Assembly (NCBI GenBank): GCA_009767595.1
Contig: VSDK01012919.1
Location: 357,608-421,607 of the forward strand
Length of the DNA stretch: 64,000 nt
Direction: 5' to 3'
Source: Symbiodinium kawagutii
Lineage: Eukaryota > Sar > Dinophyceae > Suessiales > Symbiodiniaceae
Under the pieces are notes generated by a model. It made no database searches and was not told the DNA's origin. It was given only the letters and a program-made list of their open reading frames with translations. A program made the translations under genes and the position numbers. The first letter of the stretch is position 1. Every line of letters begins with the position of its first letter. Positions 46,482 to 59,260 of this stretch are shown here, piece after piece.

Positions 46482-47366
46482 CTTTTCTTGTCCGCGCCTG
46501 GTTTGAGGGTTGCGCCTGGCAACAACAAGTCCGGGCCAACAACAAAGGGAGCCCAACAGCTCGCTTCAAGCGCTGCTTCAACAACTTCAACCAAGCCCAT
46601 CCAGGGCTCCTTCAACAGTGAGCTGAAAGCGTAGGGACTAGCATCCTGCTGTTCTGGGTCTAAGCCCCGCATGATTTGGACCAATCCATCAAGTAAATTC
46701 GAGCGAATCTTATCACAGCTTTTTTGTGGTCCCTAGTTCTTGGAATGTAATGCCCACGAAGGGATCATCACTGACGCACAATTGCAAACAATCAGGCGGT
46801 TCGCACACACAAAGATTGATAGATCTACAAAGTGACTGGTACATGTAGCATACTATAGAGTAACTAGGATGAAGCGATTGATTCAGCAGGCAAATAGATC
46901 AAGAGGGAAAGATAGGACCCAGAAAGATCAATCGCAAGGTAGATAGATAGATCGATCGATAGATAGATAAATAGATAGAGAGATAGATAGTAGACAGAAT
47001 AGATGGATGGGGAGCATGTAATCAAACACAGAATCAAATACAATAGTGTCCCTTCTAAAAATGCCCTCTTGTACGACCAAATTGGACGCTGCTATCAAAA
47101 AAATCTTTGTGAGGCATTCTCATGCAAGCAGGTATGGGCATGTTCACCACTGAAAGATCTTAAATCATGTCAGTTAAATCTTTGGCCCTCCCAGGCTGCC
47201 TGATATCTCTGCAGGACGTTTGCCTCCTCAGGAAATCGGTCCTCACAGGCTGACGTGGCTAAAAAGATGAACCGTTCCAACAATGAAACCCTACAATGTC
47301 AATGCTTCGAAGTCTGTCAAAGCGCTTAATCTCTCAAATCAATTGGCACCTGCAAGAATCATCATT

Positions 47367-47420
<54 letters not shown>

Positions 47421-49475
47421 GCTGCCATGTTCGCTGGCATCAGCCATATATCATGAAGTATGAGGCTCGAAGCCCACACAAGCACCAAACAACTCAACAC
47501 ACAACAAACAACCAATGGTCCGCACATACGCCCATCACCACACCCTTGACTAATACTTACTTACACATTCATCCTCTTCTACCGTGAAGGTTCAGGTGCA
47601 GAGTTTAAGGCATGATTTCGTCCAACATTGCTCAGTGCTTCACAATTGTTCCGTACGTTTTCATTGCAAATCATCTTGTGGGCTGCAGTCCTCACAGGTC
47701 TCTCCTCTCAAGCCAGCGACCAAACCTTGCTGAATCTTCTGCGCTGCAGAAAACCTGATGCAAAGAAATGGCCCCAAGAATTTCAAAGACCTCCATTGGT
47801 GCATGGATCATTTTTTGATCCCAAGATTAAAATGGACTTCAGTACTTAGATGTGTGTAGATGTGTGAAGGCTTAGCTCCTCTGAGAGATGAACCACTCCG
47901 CCCTTGCTGAAATCTGAAACAAATGTTTTCTCAAACAGGGACGGCGTTGTCTCTATTGCACACAGCGCTTTGTTTCAGTCTCTTTCGTCTCCGCTCTGAG
48001 GCACCCTTCGCCCAGAAAATCGCCGTTCTGGAAGACGTAGGAGTGCCTGCAGTGTGACTTAAGAATAACTAACATTGAACTATCATTTTAATGAAAATCC
48101 TATGATGAAATTGGATTGCATTGAACGTTCGTGCTTGCAATGATCTCCACACTTTCCAAATCACGAATCCTTCTCACAAGTTGAGATCACTAGTCTCTGT
48201 AAGCCATTGCCAATGGACATTGTACACTGGAAAAGCGACGGCTTTGTGAAGCTTGAGCTTCCAGCATGATCGTGCCAGAGCCAACTTGGTCATTGGGGTA
48301 GCTGCAATGCAACCAATCCCAAATAGCAGACTGTCCTGTGCTCTGCAGCCAGCAGTGAGAGGTGCTGGCTGCACGTTGAAGAGCGATTAATTTTTCTTGA
48401 ATTCAAATGATTCTGGCTCTATAATTTCTCTAGGGAAAAGAAAAAGGCCAATGTTGACTTGCAAGTATATAATATAGAAGGAGCGTTTGGATACTGGATT
48501 TTTTTGTGAAAACAAATGACATTCTAGTCTTGAAGATATAGATATCACTGTCAATCATCCTCCAGGTGAACCCGGGGACTAAACAATTCTGACAGATGCC
48601 ACTTGTCTCACTTGTCTCTCCGCCTTTCCCAAGACTCGGGCAAGGTAAAAACATGTGAGAGCGAATGGTCAGGCGGTTTACCTGCTCACTGAGTAGGATT
48701 CATCATGTGTTGTGTTTATACGGGCCAGTCTTGGTACTTGCAAATGAATGGTACATGAATGGTACTTCGCAGTTGCCAGCCCATGCTGATACACACATCA
48801 CACATCTGGGATCAGCAGGGATTGTACGAAAAGTGCTGGGCGTGCTCTATCTCCGGGTAACTTCTGTTTCGGGGTATGTGACGTCCGAGGCCGCTCAAAA
48901 AAAAACATAGAAACCCACAGTACCCAAACACAACATGCCACCAAAATGTATATCCATGTCACTCAGAACATGCAAGACTGCAAACCCTGCCTGCGACCCC
49001 AAATGCGAGAACATGTAAAAAACACACCGAAATTCAATGAAACATGGAGGCCTAGGGGGACACGTCCCTGCGTCCAACAACATGCGGAGCATGTCGCGTC
49101 CTTCCTGGTACTGAAAGCCAGTCTCAAACTCCTGCTTGGGACTGTGGAACACCACGGTGCAGATAAGCGCAAAGACCGTAAGTTTAAGATCTCTTGGGGC
49201 CGACTGGATGACAAAGCAAACCCAAAATTGCAAACCTTTCCATTTGCTTGCTGTGGCCTGAGCCTCTTGACAAACCATATGACCATATTATGTCAACAAA
49301 AAGAGCTAAAATACAGGTTTACTTATGTTTATAATTACTGTTTACTAGTGTTGGCCAATAGTTGGTCCATGTTGGTCCCAAGCCCCAGTTGAGTTGAAAC
49401 AAACGAGTTCAGCTCTTTGTCAGCAGCCTTCAAGGTGTACCGCATACCGCTGCTCTTCAATGCTCCCAGCACAGC
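46482..49475 (-). CDS. Unknown protein, four exons in continuous phase
   Basis: Exons 49428-49475, 49072-49131, 48228-48335 and 46482-46732 all begin at AG|G acceptors and are phase 0 at every internal junction. They encode AVLGALKSSGMRYTLK, EFETGFQYQEGRDMLRMLLD, DSLLFGIGCIAATPMTKLAL then ARSCWKLKLHKAVAFP, and an 83-residue exon with LLDGLVQIMRGLDPEQQDAS, LLKEPWMGLVEVVEAALEAS and FVVGPDLLLPGATLKPG. The last exon leaves at a consensus-like AAAG|GTGATGG donor, so the 3' end is missing, as is the 5' end. The GPDLLLPG word recalls the GADLMLPGV word of PUA domains (eIF2D/MCT-1 group), but that is a short match. Donors proposed are GC, GC, GT, GT. Confidence 0.6.
46930..46992. repeat. GATA-type tetranucleotide repeat
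   Basis: AGATAGATAGATCGATCGATAGATAG-type units, imperfect. Confidence 0.9.
47358..47420. repeat. (CAT)n microsatellite in an intron
   Basis: About 20 uninterrupted CAT triplets on the plus strand, between two exons of the 46482-49475 gene model. Confidence 0.95.
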
Positions 49476-52400
49476 CTGTGTGCAGCGCATCCTGGGTCGC
49501 AAAGGGTTGCACCATTTTGGGACCACAGCAAGGAGCTGGTAGAATAATATCAATGCTTATTATTTCTTTAGTGATATGTTAATACAAAAGGAATAGGGAA
49601 ACAAGAGGGGACCTAACCTATAGGGATCCAAATCAAACCAATTGTCATCTCAGAAAAAATTTGAGGAGACCGTTGTAGCCTGATCTGCTTTGCCAAGGGC
49701 TCTTTCTAGATGCCAGGCAAGTTTCTCTCCCATTTTCAATGGTAGCAGTCGTGAAAAAAATGCAACTACTGCCTCTCTGGTCATACCAACCTTTTCCGCT
49801 CTCAACTTTCATAGCTGAAACAGTTTTCGCAAAAACCTGCTTGTTGAGGTTCAACCTCAAAATGTGCAAGAATGGAAACAAGCAAACCTCTCATAAGACG
49901 ATCTCCTAGGCAAACTGAGCAAAACATACAGTACAGCAACCTGCATCACACGTCTGTTTTTGAACCAGTATATGTAGGGGCCGCAATGCCCTGCAGCTGA
50001 GTGGTTTTTGCAGATTCGAACTTAACCTGCAAAAGCCCAGGCTCTGCGGGTTTGCGATGACCAGCACTGTAGATCCTGCTCCCTGAACGTTGCAGAGTCG
50101 ATGAGTGGGTCTTCAAGTCTTGAATTTGTCATATCTCATATCCCAGCTGAAGAGCGTGAAAAACTTTAATGAGCTTGAAGGAGCATCTGGAACAATACGG
50201 CAATAGGGAAATTGCGCCAAAAGTTTGACACTTCTTTGCCAACATATGCAAGACCATATTCTACTAAGACAATGGCTGATCATTTGAATCATTAGCTGCC
50301 TTTTTGTTTCACCTAGCTCGGGAAGCCCGGAAGCCAGCAAATGCTTCTTGGGACCTGGAAATGCTCCCGATTGTTCGCTTCTTTTTGGTCTGAAAATAAC
50401 GGATATCAAATCCAGATTGGCCGACTAGATTTGGCCTGCGCAAACTGGGATGTGATCACAGCATGGCCTCAGAATCTCTCCAACAAAAAGCAATTCTGTG
50501 GTAGCGACTTTGGAAATGCACGTATGCAGGGCGGATGCATGGATGTCTAACACCACCTCATAAATGCACATTGATGGGGGAACCTTCTTTACCAGGCATG
50601 TGATATCACTTCTGATGTCTACGGCTGAAACGGCCACAGCGCAAATGCAGGGGACGAACTACTGACAATATCCAACAAATGCTACTAGTACTGCATATAA
50701 TGCACATTTTAATATATCTTCGTATGCATTCATCAATTGCTCGCACGTACACATTATGATACTTCATTTTCATGTAATGACTAACTTATGTGCCTGTCAA
50801 TCTTCCAATGAACCGCTAAAACAAGTGTTTGTTACATTAGAAATCAATAGAAATCAATAGAAATCATAGGGATACAGAGTTCACCCGGAAATCACCAAGA
50901 TTTACAACGAAGTCCCCCCGGCCTGGATCCACTGGTCCAGTGCCTGGCCATCCAGCAGTGGTGCTGGGCCGCAGCCGGCGGCCAGGGAGATCATGTCATG
51001 ACCAGCCTGCAACCGGGGCTCCGAGAGGCGCCGTCCACAGGGATATGGCAGCACCACAAACCGCAGCAACGGCAACGACTACAGCAACGACTACAGCAAT
51101 GGCGTCAGTAGCAACAATCCAATGCATCAAAACTCACCGGGATGCGATGGGATGCGTATGCGAATCAATATCGGTATAGGCATGGGTGCAATTAATATTC
51201 AGTACAAGTGTGTGCACACGCGCTTGTTTGCACCTGCGCTATATGCCAGCTTTGTTCCTGACCGACCGGCAAAAATACGACAAGAGGACTGCAAGCAATT
51301 TCCAGCAATCTCGGGGGGGGGGGCAATTCAGCAAGGTCAAACTGGTGTTGAAAGAGAATGCACTTACCAAAGGCTGACTGACCATTATCTGTTCATATGT
51401 GTTCACATGCATGCGTGTAAATGAATCTGCCGGAACATCTGAGTTGAGAATTCCAGCGTTCCGTTTCTAGAGCACGCCAACTTTCACCAGGAAGCCGAAA
51501 AACAGGAAAAGATGAAACACACGTCCCAACGATTCCATAGAGTGAGGATGGCTTCAGCGGATGTTCGCTCGCATAGGCACGCTTGAAGGGATGAAAGAAT
51601 GCTGATGCTGAAAAATTAGGCAGGACAGTGTGCCAAAATTCCTGTCGAACATCATGGAACACTGCCATGTCTTGCGTTCACTATCCAATTCCAAAATGCA
51701 CTGTGGTACGGAGATGAGCGAGCGCATCCAATTGGACAAAAATTGCTGCCAATAAAACAGGGCTATAGAAGGCCTAGATGGGTCTAGCTTAGACGTTATG
51801 CTTTTCCACATGTTTCCACCGTCATCAAACGCTTCCTGCCAAAGTCCGCCTCAATGGTCCTAAGCTCATGCTGATGGAGCACCGCAAGGATCGCCACAGC
51901 TGGCAAGGACAGCAAAGCAGCGCGCCTCAGGGTGCACAGCACAGCTACCCAGTTGCTGGACATCTTTGTGTCACGACCAGTGGATCTTCTCCTAAAACCT
52001 GGGGATTCTTCTCTCCTTTCATCCGATCACAGTGTGAACATGTGTGAACATACACCTGAGCTACACTGCTTTATCATAAAAATAGTTTACCTCTGACTTG
52101 CTCAAAAGTGAACTATTTGGCACTCAGAATAGTTTTGGAGTTTGGGTCACATCTTCTCCCAGGTGCTGTTACTCTGCCTGCCCCACGGCACAACAAAACG
52201 CTGCTGCCCAGCATCAACCACCAGCTGATAGACATGCTCCTGGGATCAAATGACATGGGTTACCTGTCATTGAAAGGATGTCATCAAGCGGCAATCTTGC
52301 TGTCTGCTAAAGACATGGTCTTAATCTACGCCCTCCAGGCACCGATTGCTGCACATGTTCACGCAACTGAATGTGGGTGGCCACCAAATGCCTTGAAATC

Positions 52401-55400
52401 TACGTTGATGTTCGTTTTTGTTTGTAAATGCCGAGCCACACAATGCAAAACATGAACTACAAGCAAAGGAACTCGTCCGTTTCATGCAAACCACTTGGTG
52501 ATTTTGTTTGGAAAGCTGCCATTCTCAAACATAACTGGTCGGTGGTTATGATCCCACTTTGAAAAATATCAATCAACCAACCATTGGTTGCATTTCAGCA
52601 ACATTCCATAAACCAGCAAGCCTCCCAACGCCTCCGAATATCGATCTCTTGGGGAGCTATCATGGTAGCTCAAACCGATCGTTGGCAAAAAGTGGTGACA
52701 AATGGGTCGACACTAGGGAAAACAAGAAGTTGAAACACCAACTAGATATAACCCATGCAAGAATACCACGTTGCTTCGCTTTTTCATTGCCATCTTTCAG
52801 AAGCGCAGCCCGGAGTCATTCAGGTGCCACCCGGAATCTTGCAATGAACGCTGATGTTTGATATTGTTTGATGATGCTTGATGACTTCTATATAAACATG
52901 TTTATCTCTATCGATCAACAAACAAATAAATATATAAAGATAGTGGAGCGGTTTGACGGTAGGGGCAGTGGTGGCGATAGTGTCACTTCAAACGTGCAGT
53001 CCCATTCACTGAGAACCATCCAGTCTGTTCATCAGCTATGTAGAGAAGCACGCGGATTTGGAGTGAGCGTCTCGGCACATGCGGTTTCATGACATGTTCA
53101 TCCGGTTACAGCCCCGTCTGAGCCCTTTACTGAAGAGTACGCATATGACAGGTCAACTACTTTCTACCCCTTATTGGCATGCGGTGGAGGCTGATTTCAA
53201 GGTCAAAAACGTATCCCACAAGAATGCCACATCACCTCGCATTCTATCTCTGGTGGATCTGAAGTCAAAAATACCCCAAGATGTGCGGCGTCAAACTGGA
53301 CAGGACTAACCCAAGCGCAAGTTGTGATCTTGCTGAATCCAAGGTTCCACGATTCCGGCCGCTCCGTTGCGGAGTCAGAATCGAAAGATTCCAAACGCAT
53401 CATCTTCGGCACACTTGAGCCACACGATGCCAAGGATACGGAGAAGCTATGAAGGCCCAACCAAGGTCGTGAACTAGCCGTCGATTTGAAAAAGATGAAA
53501 GCCATGAGTCGCAATTTTGGTACAATCCCCCTCACTTCTACAAAGCTTTTTCGAGATCTCTCAGGCTAAGAAAAAACACTGAGGGATGAACTTCTAAGTT
53601 TCAAAAGTAGGTGTGATAGAGCAACTAGTTTTCTATAAACCCTGCAGTAGACCCGCGAAAATCAAGCAATGCTTTTGGAGGTCCTCAAAGAAGAAGCGGC
53701 CTAGTTATGCATGAGTTTTGGTGTGGTTGCGCTTTCCCTGGTTGTGGGCAACATCAATTGTTGTGCGCTACTTGGAATGGGCAGCGGGTGGGAATCCAAC
53801 CCATCGTTGCTGGTGATACAACGCTTCCCGTCGTTTCTGTTGCTTCCTCATATATCTCCAAGAATCAAAGGTTGCTCTATCCAAGAACCTGTTCTGTGGC
53901 TATCTGTGAGATAATGTGAGAAAAACCACCCATAGTTTTAGGGACCGCTGGCAAATTACGGAACCTTGAGGAATGGTCTATTCCATAATTACCATGGCTC
54001 TCTCATTGGCAATAATGATTCATCAGTCATTCTCAAGCATTAACCCATCATTGACAAGTATAAAATGATATAAATCAAACTACTTGCAACCATTGGCCAT
54101 CACCAACCATAATTGATCTTCACTGTCTTCAACCCTCGTTGACCCTCAACCATGACGATGAGCCACAGGGAGGTCACCGGTCAGTCTTCCGCCTGCGCTA
54201 TGAAAAGCAACGCCATTGCGACAGTTGAAGAACCGCGTGTCTTGGAAACATGGAAGGGAACCAGGAAAGGCCACCCACGAAAAACATATGATTATATGAA
54301 ACGAACGCCAGACACGCCGCAAACACATGATCACACATCGACAAAAACACGACACCTAGAGTCGCCAGCAAACACCAAGAATGTCGCGAAAAAAGTGAAC
54401 GGCTTAAGGAATAATATTGCACAACAAATGATACAACATCAGAAGTACTGCAAGAATTGTCGGCTTGGAAGGTTTGGGAGCGCAGTTTCCGGATTGCTCC
54501 CCGATATAAGTTTGCATTAGTGTCAAATGTATGACCATGTGGTTTACTTGCCCTCTTTTGATTTCTATCAAGCCACCATGAGGACTTGGAACGGGGATTT
54601 TGTTGGACAGTGCAGGGGTAGGGCTAATAAGGTACGTTCGCCGGCGAACATGCTTAGTAATCAATGACAATTCATGTATATGTATATGTGTGTGTATGTA
54701 TTATTTAAATACATAAATAAATAAATAAATATATATATATATATATGTATCGAATCGCAAAGCAGGGTTTACAACGTGGTTAGATGCTTGGCAGGATTGA
54801 GGATGAACGTGTGTGAAGGAATGCTGGCACTACTTTTTGGTTTTGCTCATAAAGTGATCATGCTCAATGACTGGTCAACTGTTGGCTATCTAATAATCCG
54901 CGTTTTTATAGTTTTCGGGATTAACTACTCTTGGTTGGTTTGAGGTCACATACCAATCACCAACTGTATTGAGAAGCTGGCACTCACTGACCAGCTTGTT
55001 TCTGAGACGTCCGTTGTATAGGGAACAGAATCACCAGCAACTAGCCACTGGTTGTTTGGAAGCCAAGTATTATAGGGTTGAAAGGGAGGTTCACCACCTA
55101 CCGTTTGCGGGTATTGGTTCAAATATGGTCCACTGTATTCAACAAAAATTGCAGGTATCAAAACAACATGGACATGCTAGACCAAGGATGTGGAGCCCCA
55201 AAGACATTCACATTTTCCGTTCAGTTTTGACAGCCGGAGGCATATTATAGGACCCCTGCCACAAGCCATGCAAAGTGGCTTTGGTATGCTTGTTTTTGAC
55301 AGCATGCAAACTGGACTTTAAGAATCTGTTTGGAAACACTCTTGCCAATTTGTTTCGATCAGTTCTGTGCAAAGGGAGCCTTAATGGCTGCAGGCGCTGA

Positions 55401-55904
55401 AACGCTGCAGGTTCATCTCTGCATCTCGTTGCGTGAGGCCATGATTTGGGGACACTAGGTGCCTCACCTACATGCTTGGATAAGAAATCACAAGAATACC
55501 TTGAAACACCATCTGTTTCTGAATGGCCTGCATTTCAGGAAGTAAGGTCGGCACACCATGTTGGCACTGGGTTTTCAGGATCCAGCAGCAAACATCTGAG
55601 GCGGCAAGTCGTGAGAATCATCCCATCGTTGCTGGTGATGGGTAAGTCATCCCACAAGTGGTGAGGGTCATGATATGTCTTGTTGTGTTAGCTTATTGTG
55701 CATACGTACATATTTACACATATACAAATGTGTATGTGTGTGTGTGTGTGTTCATGCTTTTCTTGTATGAGCCTCGCCAGGTGGAGTCAGCGATAAGCCC
55801 CTGTGCAAGGATGAACAAGGCAAACATTCTCAAAACTTTTTAAATCAAACATGATTGAACCGAAATACCCCAGGCGACTATCCAAGCATGACACCGTGTG
55901 GATG
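49476..55904. other. Gene-poor stretch
   Basis: About 6.4 kb with no supported minus-strand gene. Weak coding-like patches lie near 50.5-50.63 kb (VSAVDIRSDITCLVKKVPPS, minus), 51.4-51.8 kb (two competing minus-strand frames) and 54.95-55.15 kb (GEPPFQPYNTWLPNNQWLV, minus). None has clean splice sites. Includes TA, AAT and TG microsatellites near 54.70-54.75 and 55.73-55.75 kb and a short plus-strand fragment described separately. Confidence 0.35.
53285..53577 (+). pseudogene. Plus-strand coding-like fragment with an in-frame stop
   Basis: One plus-strand frame reads NWTGLTQAQVVILLNPRFHD, a Ser/Asp-rich linker, KRIIFGTLEPHDAKDTEKL, then TGA. It continues in the same frame with RELAVDLKKMKAMSRNFGTI and reaches a second stop. 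Composition is coding-like, but the internal stop and lack of flanking exons suggest a broken gene or retroelement remnant. A competing minus-strand frame is Ser-rich. The family is not recognised. Confidence 0.3.
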
Positions 55905-56088
55905 CCCTGGGGCGCCTTCTGGGTGGTGCCAGCTGCCTTTGAGAAGTGCTGATGGATGTGTTCGACTGTACGCTGATTTGCCGTGCAAAGGATCCATGAG
56001 ATCCACCTCGGCCGGAGACCATCTGCAGAGTCGCTGAGTTCAAGGGATACTTGGCCCTTCAAGTTCTTCAAGTCTGCGTTCATGGCCT
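55905..56088 (-). CDS. Putative orphan exon (AMNADLKNLKGQVSLEL...)
   Basis: The acceptor CAGAG|GCCATG opens a frame AMNADLKNLKGQVSLELSDS that continues through a Trp-containing stretch to HIHQHFSKAAGTTQKAPQ, where a GC donor (CAGG|GCATCC) is possible. Third positions are GC-rich. Probably helical; no family is recognised. Confidence 0.5.
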
Positions 56089-56383
56089 CTGACAGACAAT
56101 ACTATGCTTGTAGTGGATCATAGTGGATCATAGCAGTGGTGAAGACGGAAAACACAGCGGCTTTCTTTTGTGACGTGGGGGCCGGGCTGGAGGCAGCAGA
56201 CTGGTTGTCTCCATCATCGGACGCCCTGGCCCGGGTCTGACCGTGAAGCTTTTGTCAAGAGATCAGCGTCCAAACCTGTCATCCCCTGAGACTGATTGTT
56301 AACCACGCAATGTGAGAATCGGCCCTATGGCACCCAATGCGCAATGAGAATGAATAGTGGAATCATTGAGAGCCCAATGCCTG

Positions 56384-56560
56384 TCAACCAGCCAAGCAAA
56401 GAAGCAAACGACTTTCAAAGGCCAGCCGCAAACATCCAGAAACGAACCAGTGCGGACCAGCGATGCAAGTAGCTGACAAGACATCGTCGAAGCACATCGC
56501 CTGCTCAGCATCTTGTTGGGCATCGGTGCTGCCAGTGAAGGGAGTCCTGCTAGACGCCAA
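56384..56560 (-). CDS. Ambiguous coding-like segment
   Basis: Two minus-strand frames are open. One contains SSRTPFTGSTDAQQDAEQAM and a Cys/Leu-rich end; the other is hydrophobic with Trp. Splice sites are not resolved. Confidence 0.3.
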   Translation of the reverse strand: MASSRTPFTGSTDAQQDAEQAMCFDDVLSATCIAGPHWFVSGCLRLAFESRLLLCLAG

Positions 56561-59059
56561 CTGAGGGTTTGGCCATACCCCACTTGCTGCAGTAGCTGGA
56601 TGATCAGACCCCCGCATGTACCCAGTATATCCCTGTACCCCGCATTTCAGCGGCTCTTGACACAAACTGCGCACCAACAAAATGATGCTCAGCAAAAAGG
56701 CCTCCTAGTTTTGGAGACCAATGAGTTGATGGATGTTGATGGACACCTGCTGTATTTCCAACGGAGCAACTTCTGCAGTGCAACTTACCTAAACTATCCT
56801 AAGCTACCAAACAGCAGCTAAGGGAAGAGGTAGCTGCTCATTTTGCCTCACTAAAAGCATGGAAAGGTGGTCCTAATTGTCAATCCTGATGAAGTACCTC
56901 ACTAAAGAATGCAACACAGGTAGATACTGGGAAACCGCACTGTACATTCAAAATCCAGCAACGCAAGTCATCCACTTCATTCCATTTTATATGCTTCATT
57001 TTTCAATCTATTCACTTTTCATCAACAGATTGATTCTGCAATACACCGTTTCAACCAGCTCAGGGTCGCGATGACTTCGGAAAGGACCTGGCCCAACCAG
57101 CCGCACCGGTCGTGCATGTGATCGGTTCGTGGGTGGATGAAGAGTCGCCGCCGCCAAAATGTTCGACCGGGCACAGGCCTCTGTGGGAAGCAAGGAGGCA
57201 ATATCATGCATACGATTGCATTGATTGAAGATGTACATTTGTCATCATTCATCCTCTGTGCAAAAGCCGCCACAGGTATTAAGTCAAGAAGTTCAACATA
57301 TGTCCAAACATAATGTGGAATGGACATGAGCTTTGTGGCCTATCTATCACCAACTTGCAGTCACACTGCAAGAATAGGATTTTCTAGTCACCTGGAGCGG
57401 ACCGCCAGAAAATCGTGGTATTGGCAGATTGGGTTTACTTTTCACTTATGTTCTTGCGAAAATAAAGGTTGGAAAAAAATCTTGAACTGGAGCTGCGGCA
57501 TGATTTCCATTTCAGCACATTGCACTATTTGCGCAATAATTTGTCATGTTTGCATGCATGAATGCACAGGGAATGAGGCAGGCAAGCTAGATTCCTACTT
57601 GCACACACACAATAACTGCAAGTTGAGTGACTGCAAGTTGAATGAAGCCTGATGGCTGAAGCTACATGAAACCGCTAGGACCAGAACCAGCTTTGCAAGT
57701 AGAAACTGTGGAAGTACTGATCACAGCGGTTTTGCATGGCCCCTTCATTAACAGCTCGCCACTACATGCCACTACAGTAGTTATGGGTCGGGCATGCTGA
57801 ATCCCTTCCAGTCACAGAGTGCGACTGCAAAAATATTTCACGAACAATTCATTTCGGTCATGAAAGGTCTTGTTGCGTATGCACGTATCTGTCGTATAGA
57901 CATAGGTAAATCTGCAAAACAACTCCTTCCATGGACCACTTGCATAATAACCTACAATGAGAACATCAATGCATATACCCAAATGCCGTTGACAACATGA
58001 GCCATCAGCCCATCTTTGTGGGAGATCAGGGGACGGACTTCCCCAACTCTTTCAATGCGGATTGAATATCCAATGACGGCAAGGTACATCCATCTTCTGT
58101 TCCGATCATGATACATCAAACCGCAGTCGCATGATGGAATCCTGACACGATGGCTTGTTTTAGCGGCCATCCAATTTACTTCAGCTCTCCATCCATTCAT
58201 TGATTGTTCTGTTCATTCAGTTACCTGTTCAAGCCCATCGAAAGAACAAATAGAGGCCTGACAATTGACATACCTGCCTCTATTGCAAAACCTATTCTCC
58301 TGCCAACCGTTTCAAGTTTCAACCCTTCCTTGGTTCCCGGGCCAGTGATGATGCCACAAGCTCATGCTTTTCCTCACGCTGAAGGAGGGACTTGCAGCCA
58401 GTGAGTCAGTGACCAAAAGGATGGTGGAATACATCGCTGTGCACATGTTTAGAAATATGTTTTCAAATATGAATGCAAATATAAGAATATAGATGTATAT
58501 CTAAACATATACACACAAATAAGACTTATACAATGTATTATCTACCATTTTGCCAGATCAAAATTGAGAAATGTCAGGGGGAATGAGCCAATCAACCAGA
58601 AGGCATCAAAAAACGATTGTAATTACTGGATATTCAGTGGTCTTGGCAACAGTGCCAACAATGATAGTGATGGAAACTACTGACAACAACACCTAAAACA
58701 TTGTTAAGCTGTCTCCGTAAAAAGGAGCATGCATACGTGCGCAATACATGCCGTAGCATTACAAAATAGAAGTATATACACAATAATATCAATCATACAC
58801 AACAATTAACAGCAGATTGACAGAATGTAAAGAACAAGTAAGGATAGATACGTCCAACAAGATTGGATATACCGATATATGTGTATATATAACGAAGGAA
58901 AAATAGGGACATACGAAAATGATAGACACATGATTCACTGCTCCTCTACGCGGACTCTTCAGTGCATCTATCAGTCTCCATCCGCATTATTCACTGCCCC
59001 TTTCCAATTCCTTTTTGAAGTGAAGCAAATCTGCGGACATCTTTTGGTGTAAGATAATG
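56561..59059. other. No well-supported gene; 3' flank of the light-harvesting gene
   Basis: AT-rich, with short poly-AT and CATA tracts near 58.45-58.9 kb. A GC-richer patch at 57.05-57.2 kb is open in three minus-strand frames and could be an exon, but the frame cannot be chosen. Confidence 0.35.
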
Positions 59060-59113
59060 TCATGCAATCCCGACATTGGGGGCTGACAGTGACATGCAAT
59101 CCCGACATTGGGG
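59060..59113. repeat. Direct repeat CATGCAATCCCGACATTGGG
   Basis: Two exact copies of this 20-mer about 31 bp apart, roughly 150 bp past the stop codon of the light-harvesting gene. Confidence 0.92.
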
Positions 59114-59260
59114 CTAGACCTTTGAGCTGGTTTCAGCTGAAAATGCACCTAAAAAGATTTGAAAAGTGTCTACATGCGATTCCGCACGGACAGAAATATG
59201 CTCAAACTGTACTACTGGTTCCACAGCAAATCATGAGGGAAGAGACTAAAGAATTCAGAG

